From positions 1 to 64,000 of the forward strand of contig NZ_JADMLH010000030.1 of NCBI RefSeq assembly GCF_016464385.1: a stretch of 64,000 nt of DNA, in the 5' to 3' direction. Below the pieces are notes generated by a model, which saw only the letters and a list, made by a program, of their open reading frames with translations, searched no databases and was not told the DNA's origin. Source of the DNA: Nucisporomicrobium flavum (lineage in GTDB: Bacteria > Actinomycetota > Actinomycetes > Mycobacteriales > Micromonosporaceae). Both the position numbers and the translations under genes were made by a program. Shown in pieces: positions 1-8,231 of the stretch. How positions within the stretch are numbered: position 1 is the first letter of the stretch; each line of letters starts with the position of its first letter.

Positions 1-90
1 GGGGGGGGGGCCCCCCCCCCCCCCCCCCCCCGCCCCCCGGCCGCCCCCCCCCCCCCCCCCCCCCCCCCCCACCCCCCCACCGCAACCCCA
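1..90. repeat. G/C homopolymer low-complexity edge
   Basis: The window opens with ten G residues followed by about 80 bases that are almost all C. The run is broken only by single G or A bases. No coding or structured element is visible. It may be a contig end or a sequencing or assembly artefact rather than biology. The sequence becomes ordinary from about position 90. Confidence 0.8.
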
Positions 91-130
91 AGACAATGTT
101 CAACTCTTGACGGATTATGTTGAGAAGTGA

Positions 131-1684
131 GTGAATGCGTTCATGGCGCTGCTAGAAGTCGTCGATGTCTCCAAAGTGTTCCCGGGCGTCCGAGCCCTGG
201 ACGACGTGTCCTTCACCCTGCAACCCGGTGAGGTCCACGCGCTCGTCGGCGAGAACGGCGCCGGGAAGTCCACCTTGATCAAGGTCCTCACCGGCGTCTA
301 CCAGCCCGACGGCGGCGAGCTGCGCTACCGCGACCAGGCGACCCGCTTCGACACCCCGATGGCCGCCCAGCATGCCGGGATCTCCACGATCTACCAGGAG
401 GTCAACCTCATCCCGCTGATGAGCGTGGCCCACAACCTCTTCCTGGGTCGCGAGCCGCGTAACGCGTTCGGCCTGCTCGACGAGAAGCGCATGTTCCGCG
501 AGGCCCAGGAGATCCTGCTGCGCTACGGCGTCACCACCGACGTCCGGCGGCAGCTCGGCACGTTGGCGCTGGGCGCTCAGCAGATGGTCGCCCTCGCCCG
601 GGCCGTCATGATCGACGCGAAGGTCGTGATCATGGACGAGCCCACCTCGTCGCTGGAGCCGCGCGAGGTGGAGACCCTCTTCGGCGTCATCCGGGACCTG
701 CACGCGCAGGGCATCGGCATCATCTACGTGAGCCACCGCCTCGACGAGCTGTACCAGATCTGCGACGCGGTCACGATTCTGCGCGACGGCAAGGTGGTGC
801 ACACCGGCAGGCTCGCCGACCTGGAACGGATCAAGCTGGTGTCGCTGATGCTGGGCCGCGACATGTCGGCCGTACGCCGCGAGGGCTTCACCGGGTTCGC
901 CGGCGAGCACCCTGAGGCCGTCGACGCCGCGCCGGTCCTGAAGGTCACGGACCTCAACAGCCGGCACAAGCTGCACGACATCAGCTTCGCCGTGAAGCCC
1001 GGTGAGGTGGTCGGGCTGGGCGGGCTGCTCGGCGCCGGGCGCAGCGAGACGATCAAGGCGATCGGCGGCGCGTACCCGGTGGACAGCGGCGAGATCCAGG
1101 TCGACGGCAGGGACCTGAAGCGGCCCACCACCGTGCAGGCCGTCAAGGCCGGCATCGCGGTGCAGCCCGAGGACCGTAAGGCCGAGGGCATCGTGGCCGG
1201 CCTGTCCGTCCGCGAGAACATCGCCTTGGCCGTGCTGCCGCGCATGTCGAAGCTCGGCCTGGTCTCCGACAAGAAGATCGACGAGATCGTCGACACGTAC
1301 ATGAAGCGGCTTCAGATCAAGGCGTCCAGCCCGGACCAGCGCGTCGGCGACCTGTCCGGCGGCAACCAGCAGAAGGTGCTGCTGGCCCGCCTGCTCGCCA
1401 CCCAGCCGAAGGTGCTGCTGCTCGACGAACCCACCCGCGGCATCGACGTCGGCGCGAAGGCGGAGGTCCAGGGGCTCATCGACGAGCTGGCTGCCGAGGG
1501 TCTCGGCGTGGTTCTGGTCTCCTCGGACGCCGAGGAGCTCGTCGAGGGCTCGGACCGGGTGGTGGTGCTGCGCGACGGCGCGGTGGTCGGCGAGCTGCGC
1601 GGCGACGACGTGACCACCGAGGCGCTGCTCGAGACGATCGCCGCGGCGGCGGTCGAAGCGAAAGAGGTAGGCAATGACGACTGA
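131..1684 (+). CDS. Simple-sugar ABC importer, double ATPase subunit (RbsA/YtfR type)
   Basis: This is the cytoplasmic ATPase that powers carbohydrate uptake. It has the two tandem ABC modules typical of the ribose/galactose/galactofuranose class, and 517 residues is the usual length. Module 1 has Walker A GENGAGKST (residues 40-48) and Walker B ending MDEPTSSLEP. Module 2 has the degenerate P-loop GAGRSE, a full LSGGNQQK signature and LLLDEPTRGID, the normal asymmetry of this family. The start is GTG at 131; ATG at 143 is an alternative. The end overlaps the first permease by 11 bp, so the genes are coupled. The periplasmic binding protein is not in view. Two different permeases follow, as in the E. 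coli ytfQRT-yjfF system, so a furanose sugar is a reasonable but unproven substrate. Confidence 0.93.
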   Translation: MNAFMALLEVVDVSKVFPGVRALDDVSFTLQPGEVHALVGENGAGKSTLIKVLTGVYQPDGGELRYRDQATRFDTPMAAQHAGISTIYQEVNLIPLMSVAHNLFLGREPRNAFGLLDEKRMFREAQEILLRYGVTTDVRRQLGTLALGAQQMVALARAVMIDAKVVIMDEPTSSLEPREVETLFGVIRDLHAQGIGIIYVSHRLDELYQICDAVTILRDGKVVHTGRLADLERIKLVSLMLGRDMSAVRREGFTGFAGEHPEAVDAAPVLKVTDLNSRHKLHDISFAVKPGEVVGLGGLLGAGRSETIKAIGGAYPVDSGEIQVDGRDLKRPTTVQAVKAGIAVQPEDRKAEGIVAGLSVRENIALAVLPRMSKLGLVSDKKIDEIVDTYMKRLQIKASSPDQRVGDLSGGNQQKVLLARLLATQPKVLLLDEPTRGIDVGAKAEVQGLIDELAAEGLGVVLVSSDAEELVEGSDRVVVLRDGAVVGELRGDDVTTEALLETIAAAAVEAKEVGNDD

Positions 1685-2645
1685 GGCTGCGACCGCCCCG
1701 CGGCCCGCCCTCGACCTCGCCCGGGTCCGCGCCTGGCTGCCGAAGTACGGCGTCTACGTCGCGATCCTGGTGCTGGTCGGCTACAACGTGCTGTTCACCC
1801 CCAACTTCCTGACCCTGAGCAACCTGCGCATCCAGCTCGTCCAGGTCGCCCCGATCGTCATCGTGGCGCTGGGCATGGCCCTGGTCATCGGCACCGAGGG
1901 CATCGACCTGTCGGTGGGTTCGGTCATGGCCCTGGCCGCGGCGCTGATCCCGCTCTACCTCGGGTACGGCGTCATCGCCGCGATCCTCATGTCGCTGGTC
2001 GCCGGCGTGCTGGTGGGCCTCGTCAACGGCACCCTGGTGGCCCGGGTGGGGCTGCAACCCATCGTGGCCACCCTGGCCCTGTTCGTCGGCGGCCGCGGCC
2101 TGGCCCTGGTGATCTCCAACGGTCAGCTCAAGGATGTCCGTAACGAGGACCTCATCTTCCTCGGCTCCGGCAACGTCTTCGGCATCCCGATGCTGGTCTG
2201 GATCGCCGCGCTGCTGGTACTCGTGGTCGCGTTCGTGGTGCGGCGTACGGTCTTCGGCCGCCGGCTCCTGGCGATCGGCGGCAACCGGCCGGCGACGGAG
2301 CTGGCCGGCGTCCCGGTGAAGCGGGTCCTGATCACGGTCTACGTGATCTGTTCGGTCCTGGCCTCCATCGCCGGCGTGCTCGCCGTGGCACGCATCCAGT
2401 CCAGCGACGCTTCGGCGGTCGGCCTGCTCATCGAGCTCTCCGCGATCACCGCGGTGGTGGTCGGCGGCACCCCGCTCACCGGCGGCAAGGTCCGGGTGCT
2501 GGGTACGGTGGCCGGCGCCCTGCTCATGCAGCTCGTGGTCGCCACCATGATCAAGCACAACCTGCAGCCGTCCACGACCGAGATGGTGCAGGCCGTCATC
2601 ATCCTCATCGCCGTGTACGTCGCCCGAGAGAGGAAGAGCCGGTGA
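1674..2645 (+). CDS. Sugar ABC importer permease 1 (RbsC/YtfT family)
   Basis: This is an inner-membrane permease of the BPD_transp_2 (ribose/xylose/galactose) family, 323 residues with about eight to ten hydrophobic segments. The family hallmark EGIDLSVGS lies near residue 80, and the late VVGGTPLTGG motif lies near residue 263. It overlaps the ATPase gene upstream by 11 bp and the next permease gene downstream by 4 bp (GTGA), so all three are probably translated from one message. It should pair with the second permease to form a heterodimeric channel, as in YtfT-YjfF. The substrate cannot be read from the sequence. Confidence 0.92.
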   Translation: MTTEAATAPRPALDLARVRAWLPKYGVYVAILVLVGYNVLFTPNFLTLSNLRIQLVQVAPIVIVALGMALVIGTEGIDLSVGSVMALAAALIPLYLGYGVIAAILMSLVAGVLVGLVNGTLVARVGLQPIVATLALFVGGRGLALVISNGQLKDVRNEDLIFLGSGNVFGIPMLVWIAALLVLVVAFVVRRTVFGRRLLAIGGNRPATELAGVPVKRVLITVYVICSVLASIAGVLAVARIQSSDASAVGLLIELSAITAVVVGGTPLTGGKVRVLGTVAGALLMQLVVATMIKHNLQPSTTEMVQAVIILIAVYVARERKSR

Positions 2646-3661
2646 CCCAGCAGATGACGTCGCCACCGCCCGCCGCCGCGGTGGTGGCAGCCGACGAGCG
2701 CCGGGCCCAGCGCACTGATCGCGTCGTCGGCCTGGTGCAGCGGCAGGGCGCCCTTGCCGTGCTCATCACCGTCGTGGTCATCGCCTCCGTGGCCTTCCCG
2801 AACTTCCGCAGTTACGACAACGCCGGCACGATCCTGGTCGCGGCGGCCCCGCCCGCCCTCATCGCGCTCGGCATGACATTCGTGATCATCACCGGTGGCA
2901 TCGACCTCTCCGTGGGCTCGCTCTACGTCCTGGGTGGAGTGGTCTCAGCCTATGCGTCGCAGTGGGGACTGATTCCTGCATTCCTCTTACCGTTGGGCGT
3001 GTGCGGGCTGATCGGCGTGGTGAACGGGCTGCTGATCGCGTACACGAGGATGGCGCCCTTCATCGTCACGCTGGCCGCGCTGCTCGGCGCCCGGGGGCTC
3101 ATGCGGGCCCTGAGCGACGAGGGCTCGACGACGTACCTGGTCACGAACGACGCGTTCCGCAGCTTCGGCACCGGCTCCTTCCTCGGCATCGGCTACCCGG
3201 TGTGGCTCGTCGTGGTCGTCTTCGCGCTGGGCATGGTGCTGCTGTCGCGGACGCGCTTCGGGCACGCCGTCTACGCGGTCGGCGGCAGCGAGGACGCGGC
3301 GAGCCTGATGGGCATCGCCGTACGCCGCACCAAGGTCTGGGTCTACATCATGTCCGGCCTGCTCGCCGGCCTGGCCGGGGCGATCAACGCGGCGAAGCTC
3401 GGCTCGGGCGTCACGGTGCTCGGCACCGGCATGGAGCTCGACGCGATCGCGGCCGTGGTCATCGGCGGCACGCTGCTGACCGGCGGCGCGGGCACGATCG
3501 CCGGCACCATCGCGGGCGTCCTGCTGCTGGGCGTGATCCAGAACATGATCAACCAGGTCGGCAACGTGCCGAGCAGCTACCAGCAGGTCATCAGCGGCGC
3601 GTTCCTGGCCGTGGTGGTCGTCGCCCAGACGTACCTGGTCAAGCTCCGCCGCGTGACCTGA
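2642..3661 (+). CDS. Sugar ABC importer permease 2 (RbsC/YjfF family)
   Basis: This is the second membrane subunit of the same importer, 339 residues. It has a charged N-terminal tail of about 35 residues and then multiple membrane spans. The conserved GGIDLSVGS motif is near residue 86 and VIGGTLLTGG near residue 273. It starts at a GTG that overlaps the stop of permease 1 (GTGA). The two permeases differ clearly in sequence, so this is a heterodimer rather than a recent duplication. No further transporter gene follows; the operon appears to end here. Confidence 0.92.
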   Translation: MTQQMTSPPPAAAVVAADERRAQRTDRVVGLVQRQGALAVLITVVVIASVAFPNFRSYDNAGTILVAAAPPALIALGMTFVIITGGIDLSVGSLYVLGGVVSAYASQWGLIPAFLLPLGVCGLIGVVNGLLIAYTRMAPFIVTLAALLGARGLMRALSDEGSTTYLVTNDAFRSFGTGSFLGIGYPVWLVVVVFALGMVLLSRTRFGHAVYAVGGSEDAASLMGIAVRRTKVWVYIMSGLLAGLAGAINAAKLGSGVTVLGTGMELDAIAAVVIGGTLLTGGAGTIAGTIAGVLLLGVIQNMINQVGNVPSSYQQVISGAFLAVVVVAQTYLVKLRRVT

Positions 3662-3670
3662 CAAACCCGG

Positions 3671-3714
3671 CATGACCGACTGCACCGCAGCGAAGCAAGG
3701 GCCAGGAGGGCATG
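3671..3714 (+). repeat. Dispersed repeat, copy 1
   Basis: Two exact 17-base blocks frame this stretch. The left block is CATGACCGACTGCACCG and the right block is AGGGCCAGGAGGGCATG. The same two blocks recur in the same order and strand at 59589-59661, where they are 39 rather than 10 bases apart. Both ends carry CATG. Copy 1 lies between the ABC importer operon and the DCC-family gene. Confidence 0.6.
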
Positions 3715-3730
3715 CCATTAGGCTCGGCCC

Positions 3731-4132
3731 ATGAACACCCCGACCTTCGTGTACGACGGCGACTGCTCCTTCTGCACGACGTGCGCGCAGTTCATCGAGC
3801 GTCGCATCCCGTCCCGCGCGACGGTGGTCCCGTGGCAGTTCGCCGACCTCGACGCCCTCGGCCTGACGCTGGAGCAGGTCGAGGAGGCGGTGCAGTGGGT
3901 AGGCCCGGACGGCACGGTCGCCTCCGGGCCGGACGCCATCGCGCTGCTCCTGCGCGACGCCGGCCGGCTGTGGGAGGTGCCGGGCCGCGCGCTGCAGGTC
4001 AAGCCGGTCGGGCTGCTGGCCTGGCCGATCTACCGCTGGATCGCCGGCCACCGTCACCTGCTCCCCGGCGGCACCGCGGCCTGCTCACTCCCCCAGGCCC
4101 AGCGCGAGAAGCTGTACGGCCCCGGCGCCTGA
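3731..4132 (+). CDS. DCC family (DUF393) thiol-disulfide oxidoreductase-like protein
   Basis: This is a 133-residue protein with the DCC-family signature YDGDCSFC at residues 8-15, followed by a third cysteine at 18. The family is thioredoxin-like and presumed to handle thiols, but its physiological substrate is not established. The C-terminal half has the usual RWIAGHRH-type segment. The gene sits alone between the sugar importer and a convergent anti-sigma gene whose end is 3 bp away. No membrane segment or signal peptide is evident, so a cytoplasmic location is likely. Confidence 0.85.
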   Translation: MNTPTFVYDGDCSFCTTCAQFIERRIPSRATVVPWQFADLDALGLTLEQVEEAVQWVGPDGTVASGPDAIALLLRDAGRLWEVPGRALQVKPVGLLAWPIYRWIAGHRHLLPGGTAACSLPQAQREKLYGPGA

Positions 4133-4135
4133 GCG

Positions 4136-4831
4136 TCACCGCACCCGGGCCGTACCCAGGATGTGCCCTTCCTGGTCGGCCACCGCGACCGTGCTGACGC
4201 TCGGCAGCTGGATCGAGCTGGCGCCGGTGACCCGGGCGTTGCCGCTCGGCGTGGGTCCCCAGATCGCGGCCTGCTCCGTCATGCCGTCGGCCCGGCGCAC
4301 CTGGCAGACGAACGGCCCCCGGCCGCTCAGCCGGGACACAGTGAGATCCACCGACACCCCCCACGTCTTGCCGGTGAGCACCGCCCGGCCCGCGAGCCCG
4401 CTGCCGTCGGCCGCCTCGAACTGCGCGGTGACCAGCGGCGGACGGCTCGCCGCGGCCTGCGGCGACTCGGGCACGTCCCGGTCCCGGGTCAGCACGACGC
4501 CGAGGGACACCGCGGCGAGCAGCAGGACGGCGGCCGCGGCCAGCCACCGGACGCCGGCGCGGCGGCGTTCGCGCGCCCGTTCGGCGCGCATCCGGCCGAG
4601 CAGACCCTCGACGCGGGCCTGGCTGGGCCGGGTGCCCGGCGCGACGACCAGCGGCGGGGCGTTGGTGAGGGACCGGAGCAGCTCCGGTACGGGCCCCAGC
4701 CGCTCCAGTTCGGCACGGCATCCGTCGCAGTGCAGCAGGTGCGCGTCGAGGCGGTCGGTGTCGCCGTCGTCCAGGCCGCCGAGCAGGTAACCGCCGAGCA
4801 GGCGGCGCAGCTCGTCGTGGTCGGCACTCAC
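4136..4831 (-). CDS. Anti-sigma factor with zinc finger (zf-HC2) and one membrane span
   Basis: This is a 231-residue membrane anti-sigma factor. The N-terminal zinc-binding anti-sigma motif is H31-x3-C35-x2-C38. A single transmembrane helix spans about residues 96-115, and a roughly 110-residue extracytoplasmic domain follows. The GTG start at 4831 overlaps the stop of the sigma gene by 4 bp (GTGA), so the pair is coupled. The architecture matches RslA-type partners of SigL-like ECF factors (family knowledge). It presumably holds the upstream-encoded sigma factor inactive at the membrane until an external or redox signal arrives; the signal is unknown. Confidence 0.88.
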   Translation of the reverse strand: MSADHDELRRLLGGYLLGGLDDGDTDRLDAHLLHCDGCRAELERLGPVPELLRSLTNAPPLVVAPGTRPSQARVEGLLGRMRAERARERRRAGVRWLAAAAVLLLAAVSLGVVLTRDRDVPESPQAAASRPPLVTAQFEAADGSGLAGRAVLTGKTWGVSVDLTVSRLSGRGPFVCQVRRADGMTEQAAIWGPTPSGNARVTGASSIQLPSVSTVAVADQEGHILGTARVR

Positions 4832-5349
4832 CGCAGCACCCCCATCTCCTCGAAGGCCTGCCGAAGGGCCCGTACGGCGTAGTACGCCCGCGACTTCACC
4901 GTGCCCTCCGGCACCGACAGCTTCCGGGCCGCGTCCGCGACGGTCTGGCCCTCGTAGTACATGGCCTGCACGACCGCGCGGTGGTCGGCGGAGAGCCGCT
5001 CCAGCGCCTCGGCGACCAGCCAGCCCTCGACCAGCTGGTCGACGTTGTCGGCGGCCGGGGCCGACTCCACCGCCGCGTCGTCCGCCACGAGGTGCGGGCG
5101 GCGCTGCTCGGCCCGCCAGGCGTTGGTCACCACGTTGCGCGCGATGGTCAGCAGGTACGAGCGGGTCCGCCCGGGATCGGGCTCCAGGTGGTCGATGTGC
5201 CGCCACGCGCGCAGCAGCGTCTCCTGCACCAGGTCCTCGGCCTTGTGCCGGTCGGACACGTAGCGCGAGACGAAGCTGAGCAGCACCGCGTAGTGCTCCG
5301 TGTAGAGCGCGGTCATCAGCTCCTCGGCGGGACTCACCCGTCGCCTCAT
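4828..5349 (-). CDS. ECF RNA polymerase sigma factor (SigL-like)
   Basis: This is a 173-residue ECF sigma factor. Region 2 includes DLVQETLLRAWRH (about residues 39-51). Region 4 has the HTH ending VPEGTVKSRAYYAVRAL. I chose the ATG at 5349 rather than an upstream in-frame start at 5424, because a clear GGGAGG Shine-Dalgarno lies six bases before it. It overlaps the anti-sigma gene by 4 bp. A neprosin-type secreted endopeptidase gene lies upstream on the same strand and may be a target, but a hairpin separates them and no shared promoter was recognised. Confidence 0.9.
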   Translation of the reverse strand: MRRRVSPAEELMTALYTEHYAVLLSFVSRYVSDRHKAEDLVQETLLRAWRHIDHLEPDPGRTRSYLLTIARNVVTNAWRAEQRRPHLVADDAAVESAPAADNVDQLVEGWLVAEALERLSADHRAVVQAMYYEGQTVADAARKLSVPEGTVKSRAYYAVRALRQAFEEMGVLR

Positions 5350-5428
5350 TCGCTGCCTCCCACCAGGGGTGTCGCCTCGTTGTACCCCGGCGGGCGGCTT
5401 CCGGTTCGACACCTGCGGACACAAAGCT

Positions 5429-5456
5429 GCCCGGCCCCCTCGGGCGGGGACCGGGC
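5429..5456 (-). terminator. Probable terminator hairpin
   Basis: The arms GCCCGGCCCC and GGGG-A-CCGGGC form a strong GC stem with one bulge. It lies just after the end of the neprosin-type gene (stop at 5480) and before the sigma gene. There is no clear U-tract, which is common for actinobacterial terminators. Confidence 0.5.
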
Positions 5457-5479
5457 ATCGCGTCCGGCGCGTACGCGGC

Positions 5480-6670
5480 TCAGCAGGCTCCCGATCCGCC
5501 GAACCGGAACGTCCGGTCGGTCAGCGACTGCACGCTGTAGTAGGGGCTCGTGGCCCGTACGGCGGCCAGCGGCAGCGGCCCGTTGGTCATGGAGATCGAC
5601 CCGATCCGCGCCGCCGAGATGTCACCGGCGGGCAGGCTGTTGCCCATGTCGGTGCAGGGCTGGTTGGTCGAGGCGGCCACCTCGCCGAACCACTGGGTCA
5701 GTCCGGCCCGGGTGTACGTGCCGTTCCAGAGCGAGTCGGGGAAGTACCCGATCCACTCCGAGTCGTACGCGATCCACCAGACCCCGTCGAAGTGCTGGAT
5801 GCCGAAGCGCTTCGTGGCCCCGACGGGCAGCGTGTCACCGGGCTTGACCGAGCTGCTGTACATCGTGAAGCCGCAGGCGTTGTAGCAGCTGGGCACCCGG
5901 TCCTTCCAGTAGTACACGAACAGGTGCGGGTCGCTGTCGCCGTTGACCCCCCGGTCGACGGTCCAGCCGACCTCCACGATCTGACGGCCGTCGGCGGACT
6001 GCACCGCGATCTCCGTCAGGGTGTGGAAGTCGCCGCTCGCGAGGTACGGCTTGGCGATCGTCAGGTTCGCCCAGCTGCCGTCGGTGTCGCCGATCTGGGT
6101 TCCGACCGAGTAGTGGAAGAAGACGTCGTCGAGGGCGGCCGCCGCGCCGGCCACCGGCGGGGCCGGCGGCACCACGGTCGTCCTGGCGCGCTTGAGGATG
6201 CCGGAGCGCGAACTGCGCCCCTTGGGCGCGTACTCGGGCACCGGCTCCAGAGATCCGCTGGTGTCGGCCGGTGCGGCATCCGCGTCGGCGGCGGCGACCT
6301 CCTTGCTGGTCGCTCCGGCCCAGGCGCGCTTGAGCTTCGAGGGCCGCTGGCCCCACGGCAGCAGCCTCGGCGGCACGGGGGCGTCGACGCCCCTCGCCGC
6401 CGGTACGGGTACGGGATCGGCCGCCGGCTCCACGGCGGCGGGTGACGTGACGTCGGCCGGCTGGGCCACCTCGGCCGGCTGGGTGACGTCGGCGGAGGGC
6501 GCCGCGGCATCTGCGTCGCCCGCCGGGTCGGCGGACGCGGTGACGGCGGCGGGCGTCTCCGGAGCGGGAAGTTCGTCGGCATCGGCGTTCAGGGTCCACA
6601 CGACCCCCATGGAGCCGACTACGGCGGCGGCCAGGCCGGCGGCGAGCAAACCGCGGCGGGAGTTCGACAC
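5480..6670 (-). CDS. Secreted neprosin-family (DUF239) endopeptidase
   Basis: This 396-residue protein has a basic SRRG start and a hydrophobic segment suggesting a Sec or Tat-like signal or anchor. A roughly 140-residue Ala/Pro/Asp-rich linker follows, and then a C-terminal neprosin domain (about residues 170-396). Family hallmarks are visible: VEVGWTVD, a CYNACGF cysteine pair, WWIAYDSEWIGYFP and QWFGEV. Neprosins are glutamic, proline-cleaving endopeptidases first described in pitcher plants. The glutamates in VEVGW and WFGEV are the likely catalytic pair by family comparison. The GTG at 6670 is preferred because GAGG lies eight bases upstream; an ATG at 6688 is in frame but has no ribosome site. 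It lies upstream of the ECF pair on the same strand. Confidence 0.8.
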   Translation of the reverse strand: MSNSRRGLLAAGLAAAVVGSMGVVWTLNADADELPAPETPAAVTASADPAGDADAAAPSADVTQPAEVAQPADVTSPAAVEPAADPVPVPAARGVDAPVPPRLLPWGQRPSKLKRAWAGATSKEVAAADADAAPADTSGSLEPVPEYAPKGRSSRSGILKRARTTVVPPAPPVAGAAAALDDVFFHYSVGTQIGDTDGSWANLTIAKPYLASGDFHTLTEIAVQSADGRQIVEVGWTVDRGVNGDSDPHLFVYYWKDRVPSCYNACGFTMYSSSVKPGDTLPVGATKRFGIQHFDGVWWIAYDSEWIGYFPDSLWNGTYTRAGLTQWFGEVAASTNQPCTDMGNSLPAGDISAARIGSISMTNGPLPLAAVRATSPYYSVQSLTDRTFRFGGSGAC

Positions 6671-7269
6671 GTGTCCGTCCTCGTTCATCGGGGGGCTCGG
6701 AGGTGGCGGGCGAGGGGTGACCTCCGGGCACCGGCTCTCGCAGGCGTCGCCGACCATATAACGCTGCGGATAGCGACTGCTGCCGTCGTCACTCCATTCC
6801 GCCTGAACGGTTGAGGTCATAGGCCGATCCGGTGATTCAACAGCCGTCGGGAAAAACGCAGAGTATTCGTACGGTCGCTCCAGGTCTATTTCTGGAGACC
6901 TTCCAAGAAAGAAGCAAAGTCGCGTGAGGCTCTTTCGTGTCCCGCGTGGAGCTGCTTCAAAGGCACGCTTCACGCGCGGCCATACCATTTTAGGATTTAT
7001 GTTACTTATGTCCGTTCTCAACATATTACCGATGCTTTGCCAGCAAAGACAGTGTAGACATTTACGATCATCGCAATTGCGTATTCTAGGCGCGGGCCAC
7101 CGTGTTTCACATTCACATTTTCCGGCCTTCCGTGGTTGCCCCGGAAATTGCTGCGCAATACATTTCATCCATGGCGGCGAATTTCCCCGCACGCCACGGA
7201 CCGGCCGAGGCGGTTCCCACACTGTGGTAGATCCCGCGCGTCGCGACCCCGCCCCCGGACCGACGCGGT
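6671..7269. other. Intergenic region with AT-rich core, no supported gene
   Basis: About 600 bp separate the secreted endopeptidase gene (reading left) and the cysteine dioxygenase gene (reading right). The stretch about 6830-7130 is markedly AT-richer than its surroundings, with several TA-rich patches suitable for promoters. Open frames here lack ribosome sites, family motifs and the usual G/C third-position bias, so I call no gene. It presumably holds the promoter of the endopeptidase gene. Confidence 0.6.
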
Positions 7270-7292
7270 AAACCTATAGGACCAATAGGTTT
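7270..7292. promoter_or_regulatory. Perfect inverted repeat, probable operator
   Basis: AAACCTAT and ATAGGTTT form perfect 8-bp arms around a 7-base spacer. The element ends 22 bp before the start codon of the cysteine dioxygenase gene, where it would overlap a core promoter. No regulator gene adjoins it. The site suggests a dimeric repressor acting on the sulfur-amino-acid pair downstream. Confidence 0.65.
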
Positions 7293-7314
7293 TGTATGGG
7301 AACCGGGAGCCGTC

Positions 7315-7788
7315 ATGACCGTCACCGATCTCCGCCTCGACCACCTCGCCGTCGCCCAGCGGTTCGCCGCCGATCCCCAGGCGTGGCCCGTCGCGCCCCG
7401 CTTCGACGCGTCAGCGCGCTGGTACCACCGGCTCGCCGAGGCCGACGACCACGAGGTCTGGCTGCTGACGTGGCTCCCCGGCCAGGGCACCGACCTGCAC
7501 GACCACGGCGGGTCCGCCGGCGCGTTCCACGTCTTCTCGGGCACCCTCACCGAGGACACGGTCGGCGTCGCGCCCGGCAGCCCGCCCCGCATCACCGCGC
7601 GCGAGCTGGGCGAGGGCGCCGGGCGGCGGTTCGGCAGCCGGCACATCCACCGGATCACCAACCGTACGAACCGGCCGGCGATCAGCATCCACGCGTACGC
7701 CCCCGCGCTGCGGACCATGACCCGCTACCGCATCGGCGCCTCGGGCCTCGACGTGGTGACGGTCGAGCGGGCCGGAGCGCAGTGGTGA
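7315..7788 (+). CDS. Cysteine dioxygenase family protein
   Basis: This 157-residue single cupin is predicted to oxidise cysteine (or a related thiol) to its sulfinate with ferrous iron and O2. Metal-binding histidines are visible as H62-x-H64 (LHDHGGS) and in the later HIH motif (H110/H112). The length is short, as is usual for bacterial type I enzymes. A GGGAG ribosome site precedes the ATG. Its stop overlaps the start of a rhodanese gene (GTGA), a pairing that points to cysteine sulfur catabolism. A perfect inverted repeat directly upstream probably controls both genes. Cysteine is the default substrate, but 3-mercaptopropionate cannot be excluded. Confidence 0.88.
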   Translation: MTVTDLRLDHLAVAQRFAADPQAWPVAPRFDASARWYHRLAEADDHEVWLLTWLPGQGTDLHDHGGSAGAFHVFSGTLTEDTVGVAPGSPPRITARELGEGAGRRFGSRHIHRITNRTNRPAISIHAYAPALRTMTRYRIGASGLDVVTVERAGAQW

Positions 7789-8192
7789 GCGCCCCGGTGC
7801 TGCGTATCGCCCCGCCCGGGTCCCGCGGGATCGACGACCTGCTCGCCACTGCCCGTACCCGGCTGGACCGGCTCGGGCCGCTCGAGACCCACCAGGCCAT
7901 GCAGCGCGGGGCCGTCCTCGTCGACATCCGGCCCGCCGCCCAGCGCGCCGAGCACGGCGAGATCCCCGGCGCGATCGTCATCGAGCGCAATGTCCTGGAG
8001 TGGCGGCTCGACCCCCGCAGCGACGCCCGGCTGTCGTTCACGCACTACGACCTCGACGTGATCGTCACCTGCCAGGAGGGCTACACGAGCAGCCTGGCCG
8101 CGGCCGCCCTGCAGGACCTCGGCCTGCTGCGCGCCACCGACCTCGAGGGCGGCTTCAAGGCCTGGCAGGCCGCCGGGCTCCCGACGCTCTGA
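7785..8192 (+). CDS. Rhodanese-like sulfurtransferase
   Basis: This 135-residue single rhodanese domain carries the active-site cysteine C96 in CQEGYTSS, close to the CxxGYxS form of the family. The substrate-side VDIRP motif is near residue 46. Such enzymes move sulfane sulfur between thiol carriers. The GTG start overlaps the stop of the cysteine dioxygenase gene by 4 bp, so the two proteins are probably made together and act in the same cysteine degradation or sulfur-detoxification route. It ends just before a strong hairpin shared with the convergent anti-sigma gene. Confidence 0.88.
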   Translation: MSAPVLRIAPPGSRGIDDLLATARTRLDRLGPLETHQAMQRGAVLVDIRPAAQRAEHGEIPGAIVIERNVLEWRLDPRSDARLSFTHYDLDVIVTCQEGYTSSLAAAALQDLGLLRATDLEGGFKAWQAAGLPTL

Positions 8193-8207
8193 CGGTTCCA
8201 GCGGGAT

Positions 8208-8230
8208 GCGGGGCGGCCGGGCCGCCCCGC
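8208..8230. terminator. Bidirectional terminator hairpin
   Basis: A perfect 10-bp stem, GCGGGGCGGC with GCCGCCCCGC, encloses a 3-base loop. It lies between the convergent rhodanese gene (ends 8192) and anti-sigma gene (ends 8232) and can serve both strands. Confidence 0.7.
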
Positions 8231-8231
8231 G

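Noticed and set aside
6924..7271. 115-residue plus-strand frame in the AT-rich gap
   Set aside because: No ribosome site, no family resemblance and atypical codon bias.
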